Positions 62,018 through 64,000 of a stretch of DNA of 64,000 nucleotides are shown here, one piece after another (position 1 is the stretch's first letter; each line of letters opens with the position of its first letter). A program made the translations under genes and the position numbers. The notes under the pieces were generated by a model that was given only the letters and a program-made list of their open reading frames with translations, searched no databases and was not told the origin of the DNA. This stretch comes from Kluyvera sp040932435 (GTDB lineage Bacteria > Pseudomonadota > Gammaproteobacteria > Enterobacterales > Enterobacteriaceae): NCBI RefSeq assembly GCF_040932435.1, contig NZ_JBFQGA010000015.1:1-64000 (forward strand). Direction: 5' to 3'.

Positions 62018-63604
62018 ATGACTAGAACGCGAAAAATTGGATTGGCGAACTACTTCGCCTACGGCTCGGGCGATTTTCTCGGCGCGGGAACTACCGCGCT
62101 AACCGCCGCCTGGCTTCTCTACTTCTACACCACGTTTTGTGGATTATCTCCTATTGAAGCCACGTTTATCTTTGCCACGGCAAGGGTTCTGGACGCGGTA
62201 GTGAGCCCGTTAATGGGCTTCTTGACCGATAACTTTGGCTCTACCTGGTTTGGTAAGCGTTTTGGTCGCCGTAAGTTCTTTATCCTGCTGGGGATCCCTT
62301 GCGTGTTCAGCTATTCCTTTATGTGGATAGGGGACATGAGTTTCTGGTACTACCTCGTCACGTATCTGATTTTTGACGTGGTCTACACCATGATTTTGGT
62401 GCCATACGAAACATTGGTGCCGGAAATGACCGACGATTTCAAACAGAAGACCAAATTCTCCGGCGCGCGTATCGGCATGGCGCAGATGTCGGCGATTCTG
62501 GCCTCCTTCCTGCCGGGTATTCTGTTAAACCATTTTGGCAAAGACAATGCGGTCTCCTTCTTCTACGCCAGTCTGGTGTTCTCTGTGCTGTGCGCCATCA
62601 TGCTGACGCTGGTCTGGTTCTTTACTTGGGAGCGTCCGCGCGAAGAGTGGACCGAAGCGGCGCTGAAGGCGGAAGAAGAGAAGAAACATCTCTCCTTTAC
62701 CCAGAGCATGAACCGTCTGTTTGTTGAACTTAGCTCAACGCTGCGTATTAAAATTTTCCGTCAGCACCTGGGGATGTACCTCGGGGGCTATATTGCCCAG
62801 GACGTGTTTAACGCCGTCTTCACCTATTACGTGGTCTTTGTGTTGATGCAGGAAGCGTCAATGGCGTCCAACCTGCTCGGTACGATGGCTATCTTCCAGT
62901 TCATCGCCGTTATTGCCATGATCCCGCTGTGTATTCGTTTTGGACCGGCGCCGTCATATCGGATGGTGGTGGTGCTATTTGGCCTCGGCTCGATCTCCTA
63001 CGCTGCGCTCTACTACGCGGGTATGAGCGATATCTACGCGCTGTTGCTGCTTATCTCCGCCATCACCGGTCTGGGCCGTGGCGGGATCAACTATGTACCG
63101 TGGAACACCTATACCTATATTTCTGATGTGGATGAAGTCATTACCGGCCAGCGCCGCGAAGGGATCTTCGCTGGGATCATGACCCTGACCCGCAAAGCTT
63201 CTCAGGCGGGCGCCGTTATGCTGGTGGGGATCATCATGCAGCTGTCAGGTTTTGTTTCAGGCCAGAAAGTGCAGCCACCGGAAGTAAGCCATACCATTTT
63301 GATGATCCTCAGTATGGGCACGATTGTGGTACTGATCTGCGGTTTCTTGGTCTCTTTACGCTTCAAGCTGAACCTGAAAACCCACAGCGTACTGCGTGAA
63401 GAAACCGCCAAAATGCGCACTACCGGCCACGCGATGCCTGAATCTGTAACGCCGCAGGCGCGTGCCACCGTCGAAATGCTGGCGGGGATGCCTTATGAAT
63501 GCCTGTGGGGTAATAACAACATTGGCTACCTGAATCGTAATAAACCTGCCGCACCTTCTTTGAAGCAGGCAACACCATTGAATTCGACTTACAACAGAGG
63601 TTAA
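62018..63604 (+). CDS. rhiT: GPH-family transporter, rhamnogalacturonide type (RhiT-like)
   Basis: 528 residues with 12 membrane helices. The family signs are the helix 1 segment YFAYGSGDFLGAG, FGSTWFGKRFGRRKFFIL between helices 2 and 3, and PYETLVPEM. Helices 6 and 7 are joined by a loop with TWERPREEWTEAALK. It is longer than melibiose-type carriers, with a C-terminal tail of about 80 residues (VEMLAGMPYECLWGNNN) as in Dickeya RhiT/TogT relatives. The next gene is a GH105 hydrolase, the rhiTN order of Dickeya, so uptake of unsaturated rhamnogalacturonides is the best assignment. Confidence 0.82.
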   Translation: MTRTRKIGLANYFAYGSGDFLGAGTTALTAAWLLYFYTTFCGLSPIEATFIFATARVLDAVVSPLMGFLTDNFGSTWFGKRFGRRKFFILLGIPCVFSYSFMWIGDMSFWYYLVTYLIFDVVYTMILVPYETLVPEMTDDFKQKTKFSGARIGMAQMSAILASFLPGILLNHFGKDNAVSFFYASLVFSVLCAIMLTLVWFFTWERPREEWTEAALKAEEEKKHLSFTQSMNRLFVELSSTLRIKIFRQHLGMYLGGYIAQDVFNAVFTYYVVFVLMQEASMASNLLGTMAIFQFIAVIAMIPLCIRFGPAPSYRMVVVLFGLGSISYAALYYAGMSDIYALLLLISAITGLGRGGINYVPWNTYTYISDVDEVITGQRREGIFAGIMTLTRKASQAGAVMLVGIIMQLSGFVSGQKVQPPEVSHTILMILSMGTIVVLICGFLVSLRFKLNLKTHSVLREETAKMRTTGHAMPESVTPQARATVEMLAGMPYECLWGNNNIGYLNRNKPAAPSLKQATPLNSTYNRG

Positions 63605-63608
63605 AGAT

Positions 63609-64000
63609 ATGAAAGTTTGGCCCGTCAAACATAGCCCATTATTACGTCAACCGGAGCACTTTATCTCCCGGGAAGAGCTGAAAGCCTTGATTCAGACGGT
63701 GACGAACAATTTGGTGAACATCAAGGATGAGACTGGCCAATTTCTGCTGCGTCTCGACGATGGCCGTGTGATTGACACGAAAGGTTGGGCCGGCTGGGAG
63801 TGGACCCACGGTGTCGGTTTGTACGGTATTTACCAGTACTACCAGCAGACCGGCGATATCGCGATGCGCGACATCATCGATAGCTGGTTTGCCGACCGTT
63901 TTGCCGAAGGTGCAACGACTAAGAACGTCAATACCATGGCGCCGTTCCTGACGCTGGCCTATCGCTACGAAGAGACGGGTAACCCGGCGTATCTGCCATG
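63609..64000 (+). CDS. rhiN: Unsaturated rhamnogalacturonyl hydrolase, GH105 (RhiN-like), N-terminal part
   Basis: 130 codons before the window ends. The frame starts MKVWPVKHSPLLRQPEHFIS, five bases after the rhiT stop, with AGAGG upstream. Typical GH88/GH105 features are WAGWEWTHGVGLYGIYQYYQ, with the aromatic and catalytic-cleft residues, and TTKNVNTMAPFLTLAYRYEE, with NVNTMAP characteristic of YesR/RhiN. There is no signal peptide. It removes the unsaturated galacturonic acid from the non-reducing end, giving products for rhamnose and ketodeoxyuronate catabolism. Confidence 0.88.
   Translation, partial: MKVWPVKHSPLLRQPEHFISREELKALIQTVTNNLVNIKDETGQFLLRLDDGRVIDTKGWAGWEWTHGVGLYGIYQYYQQTGDIAMRDIIDSWFADRFAEGATTKNVNTMAPFLTLAYRYEETGNPAYLP

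Overview
The window is chromosomal DNA of a member of the Enterobacteriaceae. Its backbone follows the E. coli K-12 order tRNA-Leu(UAA)/yecA/tyrP/yecH/ftnA/yecR/azuC/yecJ/ftnB/araFGH/uspC/flhDC/motAB/cheAW/tar/tap/cheRBYZ/flhBAE. Several blocks are absent from K-12: a second branched-chain amino acid transporter, an NAD-type glutamate dehydrogenase, an HD-GYP protein, a dicarboxylate-type symporter, a rhamnosidase cluster, a fimbrial operon and a rhiTN-type cluster. BIME/REP elements are frequent. This fits the Enterobacter/Citrobacter/Kluyvera/Buttiauxella breadth of genera. I cannot fix the genus from sequence alone.

Bases 1-9673 are the right-hand part of a decayed prophage or genomic island. 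It ends exactly at a 57-nt copy of the 3' part of tRNA-Leu(UAA) (attR). The integrase and the intact tRNA should lie to the left of the window. The phage genes are mostly remnants: the N-terminus of a DNA methyltransferase, a 5'-truncated virion gene, a tail fibre gene with an in-frame TGA, a tail fibre assembly gene, and the stumps of dinI-like and umuC genes. Between these remnants and the attachment site lie AT-rich cargo genes: a HEPN/RES-type protein, a two-gene unit (coiled-coil membrane protein plus small beta-rich protein), and a 580-residue protein with a PD-(D/E)XK-like nuclease motif. Together they look like an anti-phage or toxin cargo zone, and this is the least explained part of the window.

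Bases 10257-15247 encode a complete LIV-type ABC transporter (binding protein, two permeases, two ATPases). Then come yecA, tam, a glutamate dehydrogenase, tyrP with two TyrR-like boxes over its promoter, yecH, ftnA and yecR. Next are an HD-GYP protein with two periplasmic solute-binding domains, an RpiB/LacAB-family isomerase, a DHA2 efflux transporter, the small dual-function gene azuC, yecJ, ftnB, a DJ-1/PfpI gene, the arabinose importer araFGH and uspC.

Bases 33433-47141 are the flagellar/chemotaxis regulon: flhDC with a perfect CRP site and an RcsAB box, motAB-cheAW, then tar-tap-cheRBYZ behind a consensus sigma-28 promoter. A DAACS-family symporter gene is inserted on the opposite strand between cheW and tar. 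Between cheZ and flhB, which are adjacent in K-12, lies about 11 kb holding an AraC regulator, an MFS transporter, a GH78 alpha-L-rhamnosidase and a chaperone-usher fimbrial operon. flhBAE follow, then a rhamnogalacturonide-type transporter and the start of a GH105 hydrolase, with a KdgR-like palindrome upstream. The carbohydrate inserts share one theme: uptake and cleavage of rhamnose-containing plant glycosides and pectin fragments, placed next to motility, chemotaxis and adhesion genes.
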